DNA of 64,000 nucleotides from positions 207,074,982-207,138,981 of the forward strand of contig CM038215.1 of assembly GCA_021442155.1 (NCBI GenBank), read 5' to 3'. Below are positions 1 through 11,000 of the stretch, in pieces. Numbering within the stretch: position 1 is the first letter of the stretch; each line of letters starts with the position of its first letter. Source of the DNA: Cymbidium sinense. Lineage: Eukaryota > Streptophyta > Magnoliopsida > Asparagales > Orchidaceae. A model generated the notes under the pieces. The model was not told where the DNA came from. It was given only the letters and a program-made list of their open reading frames with translations, and did no database searches. The position numbers and the translations under genes were made by a program.

Positions 1-981
1 TAACATCATCGGGTAACACCCTGACAAACAACCTCGGATAGGTCAAAAATTCTCAGCAGATTTAATTCAATCTCATCCATACAAGTTAACGTCATCGGGT
101 AACACCTTGACAAAAAACTTCGAATAGGTCAAAAATCTTCAGCGGATTCAATTCGACATCTTCCATACAGGTTAACGTCATCGGGTAACACTCTGACAAA
201 CAACCTCGGATAGGTCAAAAATCCTTAGCGGATTCAATTCGACCTCTTCCATACAGGTTAACATCATCAGGTAACACCCTAAAAAACAACCTCGCATAGG
301 TCAAAAATACTCAACGGATTCAATTCAACCTCTTCCACACAGGTTAACGTCATCAAGCAAAGACTCTGACAAACAACCTAGGATAGGTCAAAAGGTCCTT
401 GGTGGACTTCCCGCCTCTTCCACAGTTAACGCCATCGGAAACACTCTAACAAATAACCTCGATGGGTCAAAATCCGATTCAATTCAACTTCTTACATACA
501 TAACACATCAGGGTAACACTCTGACAAATAACCTCGAATAGGTCAAAAATCCTTAGCGGATTCAATTCGACCTCTTCCTTACAGGTTAACGTCATCGGGT
601 AACACCCTGACAAACAACCTCAGATAAGTCAAAAATACTCAACGGATTCAATTCAACCTCTTCCACCCAGGTTAATGTCATCGAGCAAAGACTCTGACAA
701 ACAACCTAGGATAGGTCAAAAGATCCTTGGTGGACTTCCCATGGCCTCTTCCACATAAGTTAACGTCATCGGGTAACACTCTAACAAACAACCTCGGATG
801 GGATAAAATCCTAAGCAGATTCAATTCAACCTCTTCCAAATAGGATAACATCATCGGGTAACACTCTCACAAACAATCTCGGATGGGTCAAAATCCTCAG
901 CGGATTCAATTCAACCTCTTCCACACAGGTTAACGTCATCGGGTAACACTCTCACAAACAACCTCGGATAGGTCAAAAATT
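1..981. repeat. 86-bp tandem satellite, about 11.5 copies
   Basis: The TAAC of the motif TTAACGTCATCGGGTAACAC (or a close variant) recurs at 1, 87, 173, 259, 345, 427, 501, 587, 673, 761, 846 and 931. Most steps are exactly 86 bp; the rest are 74 to 88 bp through small indels. Each unit also carries ACCTCGGATAGGTCAAAAA and a GGATTCAATTC block. The array is cut by the window start and ends abruptly near 981. Since 86 is not a multiple of three, it is not a coding repeat. It resembles the tandem sub-repeats found in some plant LTRs and their spacers, but no family was recognised. Confidence 0.95.
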
Positions 982-1140
982 ATCACCGCCGCCGACTACC
1001 ATCGCTGGTCACCACCGCCGACCATCGCTTGCAATCTCCGCTGGTCACCACCATCATCGCCGGCCATCCACGCCGACTACTGATGCCGGCCGCCACCGCC
1101 TGTCATCACCATCGCCAGTTATCATCGCCGGTTATCATCG
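982..1140. repeat. GC-rich triplet low-complexity stretch (CCG/CAC/ATC)
   Basis: Between the two satellites lies a patch built from CACCGCCG, CATCGCCGG and TCATCACC-like triplets. It is clearly richer in GC than the rest of the window and has a loose 3-base period. It contains no convincing ORF with a start. A similar but shorter stretch at about 2945-3080 (CCGCCACC, CATCGTCG) shows that this texture recurs in the neighbourhood. It is probably simple-sequence DNA inside a retrotransposon leader or LTR. Confidence 0.7.
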
Positions 1141-1778
1141 CCGATCATCACCTCCAAACCTGGTCAGTCTGACAACGGCAGTTAACACCTCTTTCGAGGG
1201 AAAACCGGAGCCTCGCCATATGAACTACGGGTCTTGATCGCCTCCAAACCCGGTCGGTCCGACAAGGGTAGTTAATGCCTCTTTTGAGGGAAAACTGAAG
1301 CCTCACCGTATGAACTATGGGCCTTGATCACCTCCAAACCCGGTTGGTCTGACAAGGGTAGTTAACACCTCTTTCGAGGGTGAACCGGAGCATTGCCGTA
1401 TGAACTACAGGCCTTGATCGCCTCCAAACCCAGTTGGTCCGACAAGGGCAGTTAACACCTCTTTTGAGAGAGAACCGGAGCCTCGCCATATGAACTATGG
1501 GCCTTGATCACCTCAAAACCCGGTCGGTCTGACAAGGGCAGTTAACGCCTCTTTTGAGGGAAAATCGGAGCCTCACCGTATGAACTATGGGCTTTGATCA
1601 CCTCCAAACCTAATCAGTCTGACAAGGGTAGTTGATGCCTCTTTCGAGGGAAAATTGGAGCCTCACCGTATGAATTATGGGCCTTGATCACCTCCGAACC
1701 TGGTCGGTCTGACAAGGGTAGTTGACGCCTCTTTTGAGGGAAAATCGGAGCCTGGCCAGATGAACTACTGCCTGATCG
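1141..1778. repeat. 90-bp tandem satellite, 7 copies
   Basis: The motif CCTCCAAACC (with variants) occurs at 1151, 1241, 1331, 1421, 1511, 1601 and 1691, a strict 90-bp period. Each unit also contains TCTGACAAGGGTAGTTAA, CCTCTTTTGAGGG and CCGTATGAACTA. The last unit decays around 1765-1778. Differences between units are mostly C/T and G/A. The unit differs from the 86-bp one, though both share a short CTGACAA plus GTTAA texture. The array sits just upstream of a TATA-like element, so it may be U3 sub-repeats of an LTR (inference). Confidence 0.95.
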
Positions 1779-1848
1779 CCCAATGACCTCCTCTTAAGAA
1801 GAAGAGGGACACTCAAGCATATGAAGAGTGTGCCTTCTCCCTTGACCC

Positions 1849-1873
1849 TAGGGGGGTTTTTATAGACCCCCTA
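1849..1873 (+). promoter_or_regulatory. TATA-like box inside a G/C hairpin
   Basis: A 7-bp perfect stem (TAGGGGG at 1849-1855 pairing with CCCCCTA at 1867-1873) encloses a loop containing TTTTTATAGA. The loop resembles a plant TATA box, and the stretch downstream is GC-rich and leader-like. Satellite array, TATA, then GC-rich leader is the layout of an LTR U3/R region. No start site can be shown. Confidence 0.45.
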
Positions 1874-2340
1874 TAGGGGCAAAAAAGTCAAAAATCACTA
1901 AAAACTGCCCAAAACTGTTCAAAACTGCTCAAAATGGGCAGAACGAGCCAAAAGGGGTGAAAACATCCATTTTCGCCAGGCTGCGCTTATTCGTCATGCG
2001 CGCGATGGCCCCACTGCTCACGCTCACCCCACACACGACCCGCTGGTTCGACTCGCAGGCCCATTCTGCGATCCACCATGCGCCGACTCCACGCCCCTAC
2101 CGCCGAATCAGCGGACTGACGATCCGCCAGCTCATGTGACTGCTCGACCCACACTCCATCGCCTTACCGACCCACGCGACCGGCCGTCAGACGCCATGCC
2201 TCGCGTTCGCCACCATGATGGGCGGCCCGACCATCCATATGCGCTTGCGTTCAAGGCATGAGTAGCAGGCACCGCGGAGCCCGTAAGTTCCTAGATGGGT
2301 CCATAACCCCAAATCTTGCCAAAGATTTTACACATCTACA
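1874..2340 (+). other. GC-rich leader-like region, no gene recognised
   Basis: This stretch starts with a repeated CAAAACTG(C/T)(C/T)C motif (about 1905-1935) and then becomes GC-rich with many CpG sites (about 1970-2290), unlike the AT-rich flanks. A 60-codon open frame at 1957-2139 has no recognisable domain and looks accidental. The region probably belongs with the satellites and TATA box upstream as the transcribed part of an LTR or its untranslated leader. Kept CpG sites suggest it is younger than its surroundings. Confidence 0.4.
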
Positions 2341-2451
2341 TCGCACTCGCTGATCATAACCTTTTGCTCCCATGAAGATCTATTCTCTCAAAATGTATAG
2401 TTAATGGACCGACAAATTTTATTGAAGAATTTATTATTTTCAAGTATATGA

Positions 2452-2471
2452 CATATATATATATATATATT
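2452..2471. repeat. (AT)n microsatellite
   Basis: An uninterrupted run of AT dinucleotides. Confidence 0.95.
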
Positions 2472-2856
2472 TGGATGATTGAGATAATGTCATCCAAAAA
2501 TAGGGGGGCAACTGATATGACACTGAAAATTCTACTAGTCCAAGCATGAATCTTGGTGTCAAAAGTAAACTAATCCGAAGTTGAAACTGGTCGAGATCAA
2601 GCACTTAAAATGTCATTAGAAATTTTGGGATATCAGTTAATTCCCTAAATAGCTCTCAAACATGGAATGTTTATAGTCAAATCGAGCGTCTCGATGAGCT
2701 GGATCTAACAAGCCCAAGATCTCATAATTCTAACTTCATTTGAGCATTCAAATACACAAAATACATAATATTATAAAAGAAATCATTTTGAGCCATCCGA
2801 TGGAGAGGAGTGGTTCGGATTTTGCATGTATTTACAGAGATGCCACTCCTCCAATC

Positions 2857-2865
2857 TATAAATAG
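2857..2865 (+). promoter_or_regulatory. TATA box of the putative LTR
   Basis: The sequence TATAAATAG is a near-ideal plant TATA box. It is followed about 30 bp downstream by an AG-rich stretch that could be the transcription start region. Confidence 0.55.
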
Positions 2866-3351
2866 CACCTCATTCTTCATATGAAGGAGGCCAAGGAAGA
2901 GAGAGGAGAGAACTCTAAAGCTTGAAAATCCTCCAAGCATAATCATGCCACCACTCGACGATCGCCAACCACCCCCGTTGGTTACCAACCACTGCCGCCG
3001 GCTGCCATCGTCAGCCGCCACCACTGATCCTCATCGTCGTCAATCTCCGTCGGTCTCCATCATGATGACCTTCATCGTCAGTGACTGTTCCTCGTTGTTC
3101 ACCATCATCTACTACCACTAGCAACTGTTACAACCTGAGTGTGACTATATGGCTGTTGTTGTCTGATTTTGGGATTCCCATTGTCAGCCCTTCTCATATA
3201 CAATTATGTAATCCCGTTATCGAGAAAACTTGTACTCCAAAACAAATATATAGTAAAAGCTTTCTACTGGGCTAGGCCCCATGGTTTTTTCCCTCTTTTC
3301 GAGATTTTCCACATAAAAATTTTGGAGTTTTCTTGTTCACTCTTTAAATAC

Positions 3352-3367
3352 CTGTGTGTGTGTGTGC
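3352..3367. repeat. (TG)n microsatellite
   Basis: A short run of TG dinucleotides near the 3' end of the putative LTR. Confidence 0.85.
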
Positions 3368-3428
3368 TGGATTTCACTACAAGGCTAAGGCATAAACTTT
3401 CACTCTACCGCAACTGGTTTTCTAGCAC

Positions 3429-5784
3429 GCAATAATAATCATGAATTTAGTTTGACAAGTCTGCTTGTAGGATTTGCTTAAGGTTCCATTCAAACTATAG
3501 CCTAGAGGGGATGTTTGAAAGAAGTTTGAGTTGCTCTAGCAATAAGGATCACAATCATTTCATGTGGCCATATAATTATTTATTTCAAAGCATTTGCTTG
3601 TTCTAGGAGAGGTCATTTATTGGGTTGTGTATGGTGGGATATAGGTGTAGTGGGCCATGGGCTAGGGTGAACGTAAACCTATCAAAGTAATACTATGCTT
3701 GGCTGAGAGCATGTACTTAGGCTTAGAAAATTTAGGTATTTAATTAATTGACTTTAGGTTTGTGAAATTACTTGTAGATGTTAAATGAATTATTTATAAA
3801 TGTAATATGGAATTTGTGAAGGAATTTCAAGAGAATTTGGTTACTCATTTTCAACTAAAATGCAAAACTATATCTATAAATCCTAGTTCTTGACCGAATG
3901 GATCTATGTGTCTAATTCTTCAAAAAATTTTATAGAAGAAGGGAAGAGAAGATGTAAAGTTGATAAAGAAATTTGCATTAAAGCTTCAGAATAAAAAAAA
4001 TAAAATTAAAATAATCCCTTACCAAGGGGTGTGTGTCTTGGTCACCAAGTCCAAAAGAAAGTAGTGGGAAAAACTTTTTTATTTCATTCTAAAATCACAT
4101 TAAAAGTTCATTACAATAAAAAATATAGTTTTTTTCAATAAAATTCCTACTTGAATTTAAAATTTCTTCTAATATAGTAGTTGGTTCCTTATGAGGGGTT
4201 GGTTGCTTGGAGAGCAAGGGCTAGCCTCTTATTTCATGGATAGGGCAGTGAGGTGCCTACATGGATGGTTAAGAATATTTCTTGACTTCCGCTTGAATGT
4301 CCTTCAACTATTGGAATAGTTTAATATGCCTACATGTTGATATTCTTCATTTAAAAGTAAATTCTCAACTATCATGGCCGACCTTATCGAATATGTTGGA
4401 TTTTGCATACTTATATTCTTCCAAAGCATCTCCTTATTTTATGTAATTTATTAAAAATCCTCGATTCATGAATTACTCATGACCTCCCCTTATGTTTTCC
4501 ATTACATATTTCACAAGAATAACCACACAGTAAATAATCATATCAACACTCACTTTTATGAAATTGCATGTGAACATAAATTTTGAAAGCAAATAAATAA
4601 TTAGTCATGACCATTGTTTCTTCATAATAGATTTTATGATAGGCTTATAATGAAGTACATCAACTCTCCCCGACTCAAAAGAACTCTTCGTAGAAGATTT
4701 GAAGTCTGTGCACTTGTCTACAAGTTCTAGAGCAAGTTAGACGAGTTTCTCTATTGCAAGCTATATATTTTTGTATGGTGTTCTATCTTTCACCCCCATC
4801 AGAATCATATGATCTCTCTTTGCTATATGGTGAGGAGGAATTAGATCTAGATAAGACATTACTATGCTTGTTCTGCAAAAACTTATGTTTATGTTAAATA
4901 TTTCGCTAAATAAAAAGGAATTCTAATGATAGGCTATATATTTAATGAAGTGTAGAGTATGTTACAAAATTGACCCAAATATCTAGGTGAAACTTGTACT
5001 TATTTAAAATTAGATTTTCTATAAGATTGATGGTTACCACTATTTTTATTTTTTTCTTGTGAATGTTTTATACATTGCATTTAGATATTTCAATTATACC
5101 TTGTTTAGATAAGAATGATTATTTGCGCAGTCTAAAATCATGTTTTGTTGATTTATTATGATTATAATCAAGTTAGATTTCTTGATGTCATATTATATTA
5201 TTGTGCATATTGATAAATAATTCAATACAAAAATTGCTAAAGCCCAAATGAAAACTAATGTATATGATAAGCTAAAAATGTTATGAAATTATTATACATG
5301 GACAATTTTATGATAACCTAGGCAGGTAGGTAAAAGTTATGATGAGATGAACCTTTGACAGAAAATTTAAGAGTTTTTGACTCTTTGCATTCAGCTTGGG
5401 TTAGACCAATTAGTGTCGGGGGGTTGTTGACATGCAAGTTAGGATGACAAGTCTTATCAGCAGTTTTGCCTGATGGGCTGGGTGACGATCTTATTGTTTT
5501 ACAGGAGTTGAATTTATAGTAATATAAATGATATTTATAATAAGATAATTTGATTCAGAACTAAACTAAACTTAATGAAATTGATTGCATATATGTATAG
5601 TTATCTCAACTGTTTATTATTTACATTCCACAGTCTTACATATTACTATTCAGTTTCTATACATACTTTAATGCTATTCAATTCTTACACATGTAGTGGC
5701 TAGACAAGACTTTTGATTGTGAAGTTTTGGTGTATTATTTTGAAAGATTATAAAAACTTTTTGGCACATATAATTTATATTTTA
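3429..5784. other. AT-rich, no recognised feature
   Basis: Neither strand shows an open frame with a recognisable domain, a long tandem repeat or a clear terminal repeat. It is probably old, decayed transposon sequence. Confidence 0.5.
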
Positions 5785-6310
5785 GGGACTTTTTGGTTGC
5801 CTGAAAATGAGTACAATGTAAAAGGAATGTAAAGTGAATGTAATGTATTTGGATTACTTTAGGTTATTTGGTTGGAAACTCTATAAACACATGGGTTTAT
5901 TTTTTCTTATTTGGTAGAATGAATGTAATGTAAAGTATTTTTGGGGTTAAAGGTAGCGATCTTAGCAATGAGTTGTCGCCATGGTTGATGGAGGCTGGTT
6001 GACCGCAATGGTGGCGTGAGTGTGATCCCAGAAGGAGCCATGGGTTGCCAATAGTAGCAAGGTAGCAGGTGGTGGCAGGAGGTGGCAACGACGGGCGGGG
6101 CGATCATTCTCACTTTACACCTAGCGGTGTATTTGGAATTCACCCAATTTGGGAAAATTGTAAATACACCACAAATCACTTTTCAATGCTATTCAAATAC
6201 ACTAGAAATACCTTGGATTTTTTACTTTGCACTATGCCAAACACTCACAAAGTTTAAATTTCTAAATTTGATTTGCTTTACACTCCAAATGCATCCACTG
6301 AAATAGCCCC
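5785..6310. mobile_element. Tourist-like MITE (PIF/Harbinger type), 526 bp
   Basis: The element starts GGGACTTTTTGGTT and ends with the complement of GGGGCTATTTCAGT, giving imperfect terminal inverted repeats. It is flanked on both sides by TTA (5782-5784 and 6311-6313), the target duplication typical of PIF/Harbinger elements. The interior is non-coding, with GTAATGTAAAG-like repeats and a GC-rich core of GGTGGCA motifs around 5990-6110. Length, TTA flanks and the GGG-CT-TTT terminus fit a Tourist-type miniature element mobilised in trans. The short overlapping open frames within it are chance. Confidence 0.65.
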
Positions 6311-6959
6311 TTAATGTCATTAGCTGCATTGTATTTATGTTAATATTCGATATTATATGCTTCTAGATGTGTGATTTAAGTATGAATTGATTATGAAAGT
6401 TATTCAAAATGTAAGAGTTTGTTCTTAATAATTTAATGAGGTTCAATTTTCAGCTACTTGCCTTGAATCCTTACATGGCGAGATGACTTAGTGGAAGATG
6501 CATTTGACTGAGTCGTCTTACTTCGTTACATCACTAAATGATCTTAGATAGATGGGTTGTTTGAAGTGTGAGAAAAAGTGGCAGAGCAAAGGTTTAAGTG
6601 TAAATTGTAATGGATGTATGATTGGTTTCAGAAGAAGTACGAATGTGATTAAAATTGAATTGACCATTATAGATCTATAGGATGATCAAATTTGAGTTAG
6701 TAATCCATATATTTTGAAAAATCATGCATACTTGATATTAATATTATATGATAAATGTGCATTTGATAAATAATTTATGTAAATATAGGTAAATATGCCT
6801 AGAGAAATGCTAGAAAGATAAAATGGTCAGTTCTCCATACTAATTATAGATTTTGAATTATAGGTAAGAGGTAATTCTAGCATAAGTGAGGTACAACCTA
6901 GAACAAGTAAAGAAGGCCATTCCAATAAATTGCAAGGTGTTGTTCAATTGATTTCACAG

Positions 6960-8835
6960 GTAGTTGACAGCTAGCATCTTTTAAAAAATCTTTTATTAGT
7001 GAGCTTAGATATGAAGATGGTTATGAAGTAGATCAATATCTGAGGATATTTCAAAGTTTCAAGTCACCAGCATTTAAAGAAACTAATGATCTATAGTTGT
7101 TGAGAATTAGTTGCTTAATATTGGAAAGATCTTGGATGACTTGATTTGTCCTGAGAATAGAAGAGGTATACTGACTACTTTTCACTTGAAGGTGAAGTAG
7201 AGAGATGGTGGCAGACTTAGTACAGAGAGAAGTTTTGTTAGATGCCTATCATTTAAAGCAAGTGGGATAACTTCATCAGAGAGTTTAAAGATTGAATTAC
7301 TCTATTGTCAGTTAAACTAGTATTGCAAGAAAAATTCTTCAATTCAATTTAGGAATCAAAGATCGTGGTATAACATGAGACATAGTTCACTTATTTATCT
7401 AGATATGCTCAACATTATATTAGTGCTTAGGAGAAGAAATGTCATTTATTTATGCATCGTCTCAAAGATTAGTTAAGGCTAGCTTTAACATTATTTGAAA
7501 TCAATTAATTCTCAGTCTTAGTAGAAAGCATCAGGAGAATTGAAAATGAGCTAAACTTTTTCAAGCAACATTGAGATTCACAGGCTGACAAGTGTAGAGG
7601 CTTTGAAAGGATGATAGATTTTGCCAATAAGAAATTTAAGTTTGATAGTAACCAAAAGCATGTTCAGATAGAAAGGCCAATTGTGATAAATGTAAGAAAA
7701 AGCATTTTAGACATTGTTTGATTTGGTTAGAAAAATACTATAGATGTGGTTAGATAGGACATTGGCGAGTAGACTATCCACTTTAGAAGAAAGAAGGATA
7801 TCAAACCATTCAGTTTTCAAGGATAGAGTTAGCATAGAAATTTTTTGGAAGATAATAAACCAGGTAGTAGTTAGTTCTATGGAAAGTCATCAACACAGGA
7901 GATAGGCGAAGCATCATAACACAAGAGAAACTCTCTAATAAAATCAGAGCTTTTTCCATCACCCTACCAGAAGCAAAAGAATTAAATGAAGTTGTGATAG
8001 GTATGCTTCAAATTTCAGTTCAATTGGGTTCAGTTTTATTTGACTTTGGTGCTTCACATTCTTTCGTTTCTGATAGTTTTTCTGCCACTTTTCCCATAAA
8101 CATTATTTTTTTAACACTTGCATTGAGTGTTGTATTATCTTCTAGTGATAATTTGTATATAAATAGAAAATGTGTTGTGGATATTAATATTCATGATAGA
8201 AATTTGTTTACAAAATTAATTTTTATACCAATTTGACCCTTTGACATCATTCTGGGCATGGATTGGTTTATTAAATATTTTATAACAATTGAATGTTGGA
8301 AGAGAAGAGTAAAATTTAGTATGCCTGGTGAAAAGTCATTTTATTTCTCCTGTTATAAGAATGCAATTTCTTCCTTGATTAGTGTAGTACATGAAGGCAA
8401 AATTTTGAGAAAGCATGAGTTAATATTTTTAAAAATTAGAAGTGTTAAATAAAGATGTGTTGAAATTGAAAATATTTTAATTATTTTTGATTTTCTTGAT
8501 GTGTTTCCTAAAGAATTATCAGGATTGCCACCAGAGTGAGAAGTAGAGTTTGGGATTGATATGCAGCTAGGTTCAATTTATATATACAAGTCTCCCTATT
8601 GAATGACATCTAAGGAATTTTTGGAATTAAAATGTTTCTTATAGGAATTGATGGATAAAGGATTTATTAGGTCTAGCAATTTACCTTAGAGTGTACCAGT
8701 GTGGTTTGTTAAGAAGAACGATGAGCCTATGTGATTGTGCACTGATTATAAAGAGTTGAATAATGTTACTATTAAAAATAAATATCTACTACTCAAGATT
8801 GGTGATTTCTTTGATTATTTTACAATAAAACACTA
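6960..8835 (+). pseudogene. Ty3-gypsy chromovirus gag-pol remnant (gag, zinc knuckles, protease, start of RT)
   Basis: Decayed plus-strand polyprotein. Gag capsid traces run from about 6990 to 7480, including WWQ-like and FIREF-like segments. A two-knuckle zinc region follows: the first (Cys at 7682 and 7691, His 7703, Cys 7715) is intact. The second (7736-7777) has two Cys changed to Tyr and a TAG stop at 7751. The protease frame (7994-8236) carries a D-F-G-A active site at 8042, where the family has D-S-G-A, then ILGMDW at 8249-8266 after a TGA. The beginning of reverse transcriptase lies at about 8500-8835, with GLPP, FVKKND, CTDYKELN and NKY motifs. It stops before the catalytic YxDD, so RNase H and integrase are missing here. 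The order and motifs fit a Tekay/Del-like chromovirus; the lineage call is inference. Confidence 0.85.
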
Positions 8836-8894
8836 TATTTATAGAAACTTTACTCATTTTGCATATTTATGACTAAGCTTCTTTTAAGTATTAA

Positions 8895-11000
8895 TAAGCT
8901 TAAGTACCTGATGGCCAATATATATCTTCATCTAGTATCATTCAGTTTTTCACTAAAGTTGGCTACAAGATGATCTTCCAAACAAAGTACATTTCCAATG
9001 CTTACTATTGAGGCGTCATATGCAACCTTAAATGTTTTAGTGAAATCAGACAATTTTAATACAAGGGGAAGAAGACATGAGAACATTAATTTGATCAAAT
9101 GTTTGTTGTGCATTAATAGTGCATAGAAATTTGTTGCTCCTTATGTGTTAGTATGCGGTGTTATCATAGTGTTCTAGTATCTAATGAACCTCCTGTAAAA
9201 TGTAACCGAACCATAAAAACTCATAATATTTGTGAAAGATTTAGGAGTTTGGTAATCAATGATTGTTTTGATTGTAATAGAATCATATTTCTATCCAAAA
9301 GTATTCATTACAAATAATTAAAATTTGACTATTTAGTTCGAAGGTGAACTCTTTTTCAAGTTAGACATGACTATTCTTCCTTAAGTTTGTTTAAAACTAA
9401 CTAAGTTGATGGAGATATTAGTATTTCTCTAGATTAAATATAAGGATTAATCAAAATAAACCTTTAAAAATATCTCAATAAATATTAGTATTTCTATCCA
9501 AAGGGAATTACAAATTATTTATGTAGTCCATCTACGGTCTTAAATACCATGTCTTTCATTTATCCCCAAATTTAATTCTTATATGATGGTGATCATTATT
9601 TGAAATCAAATTTTGTAAAATAAGTGGCACTTGAGATATGATCTAGCATATTATCAAGTTTAGGTATGAGAAACCTATACTAGATGTTGATCTTATTGAT
9701 AGCTTTATTATTAGCACACATTCTCCATTATCCATCCTTTTTTGAATCAATAAAGTTTGAGCTGCCATGACTAACACTTCTTTGGAAGAAGTCTTTTTTA
9801 AAGAGTTCATGAACTTGCTACTTCAATTTAACATGCTTAAATAGATTCATTCTATAGAGTGAGAGTTTTGGTAATTGAGAAGTAGGAACTAAGTTTATAG
9901 CATCTTATATCTCCCACATAAGAGAATGCTCTTCAAGTCATTTGTACTAACATGAGAATACTCTGCTAATAAATCAAAGATCATGGTAGGTATGTGATCT
10001 GTAGTGAATTTAAATATCACCTCTTTCACATGAAAAAATGAAATAATGATATATTAGAAAAATCTTTTTAAAAATTGCAAAATTTTACTATCTCAAAGGT
10101 CTTATCAGATCCTAAGGCAGAATTAGTGAATAGATGGCTATATCATGTTAAGACTCTTTAGCAATAGATAGTTCTATCTTAATCAATTTAATCTTGTTCC
10201 TTTTCTATGAATGCATGGGTTCTATAATTGAAGCTAGCATATGTGGAGTAATGCTAACCTTATCAGATGGCTTTACAAGATAAAGCTTGATAGTCCCATT
10301 ATGATATTTGAATGCATATATGTTCTCTTTATTATAGTGTATGACATTTATATCAAACAATCAATATCTCCCTAACAATATATGGGCTATATCCATAGTA
10401 AGCACATTACACTAAATATAATCTTCATTTGTATTTTTATTAGTGTCATACATTTATTAGTGATTAGGAGAGATATGTAGTTTGCCTAACTCATATAAAA
10501 TGGCTTTGAATGTTGTTCATGATTCACATTGGTCCTAGTTAGTTCTTGGGTAGATATAACATTCATTACACTATCTCAATCAATTACTAGTTTATATTCC
10601 TTATTATTGCATGTGACATACATGCTAAAGATAATCCTTTTCCTTCAATCTTCTATTTCATTCTCTCTTATAGTCAAACACCTCTTAACACTCAAATGGA
10701 TCTCACTACTCTCTCTTTATGTTATCATTAGATAAGGGTGTGTCATTTATAATCCATTTTATATTTTCATCCTTTTGATTATCTTCCTGATTTAAAAATA
10801 ATAATTTGGCTTTGCAATAGAATTCTATTTTATTTTTCTTATGACACTTGAAATGTTTGTTCTTATTATTTCTAGAGGTTGACTTTGTAATGTCTTAGCA
10901 CCTTGATTACTAATTATAGAAATATTATGTCAAGCATTAGAGCTTTGAAAAGAAAATGTTGTGGTATATATTTTAGTCCTAATGATTGGCATAAAATTCT
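8895..11000 (-). pseudogene. Ty3-gypsy pol remnant, second lineage (gag end, protease, RT, RNase H)
   Basis: Read on the minus strand from high to low coordinates. A knuckle-like HFKCH segment lies near 10830-10860. A protease-linker region at about 10240-10420 contains MDIAHILLGRY and YAFKYHNGTIKLYL. The RT start at about 9690-9850 has QVHELFKK, KKDG, WRMC and AINKINI. Further RT at about 9480-9690 has YRFLIPKLDNMLD, VFKTVDGL and IPFG. The connection domain at about 9165-9330 has TPKSFTNIMSFYG and FYRRFI. RNase H at 8928-9113 has FTKTFKV, DASIVSIG and FSEKLN. Many stops and frameshifts interrupt it, and integrase is absent. The linker and connection motifs differ from those of the plus-strand neighbour, so this is a separate element that meets it tail to tail at about 8836-8895. 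Confidence 0.85.

Larger units (their letters stand above)
2513..3412 (+). mobile_element. Probable LTR, about 900 bp, with TATA box and degenerate tRNA-Met primer site
   Basis: The left edge, TGATATGACACTG, follows a polypurine-like tract AAAATAGGGGGGCAAC. The right edge ends in CA at 3411-3412. Just after it, TGGTTTTCTAGCAC (3415-3428) matches 10 of 14 positions of the usual initiator-Met primer site TGGTATCAGAGCAC. A clear TATA box, TATAAATAG, lies at 2857-2865, followed by a purine-rich leader and a CCACC/CGCC triplet patch. The TG...CA ends, TATA box and primer site fit a Ty1-copia-type LTR. No gag or pol of a matching element follows, so the internal region is lost or unrecognisable. 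The exact ends are inferred. Confidence 0.5.

Noticed and set aside
1..1778. CRISPR array
   Set aside because: Repeats are adjacent long satellite units without unique spacers, and the DNA is clearly plant nuclear.
1957..2139. 60-codon GC-rich open frame as a gene
   Set aside because: No recognisable domain; it lies in a CpG-rich leader-like stretch where stops are rare by composition.
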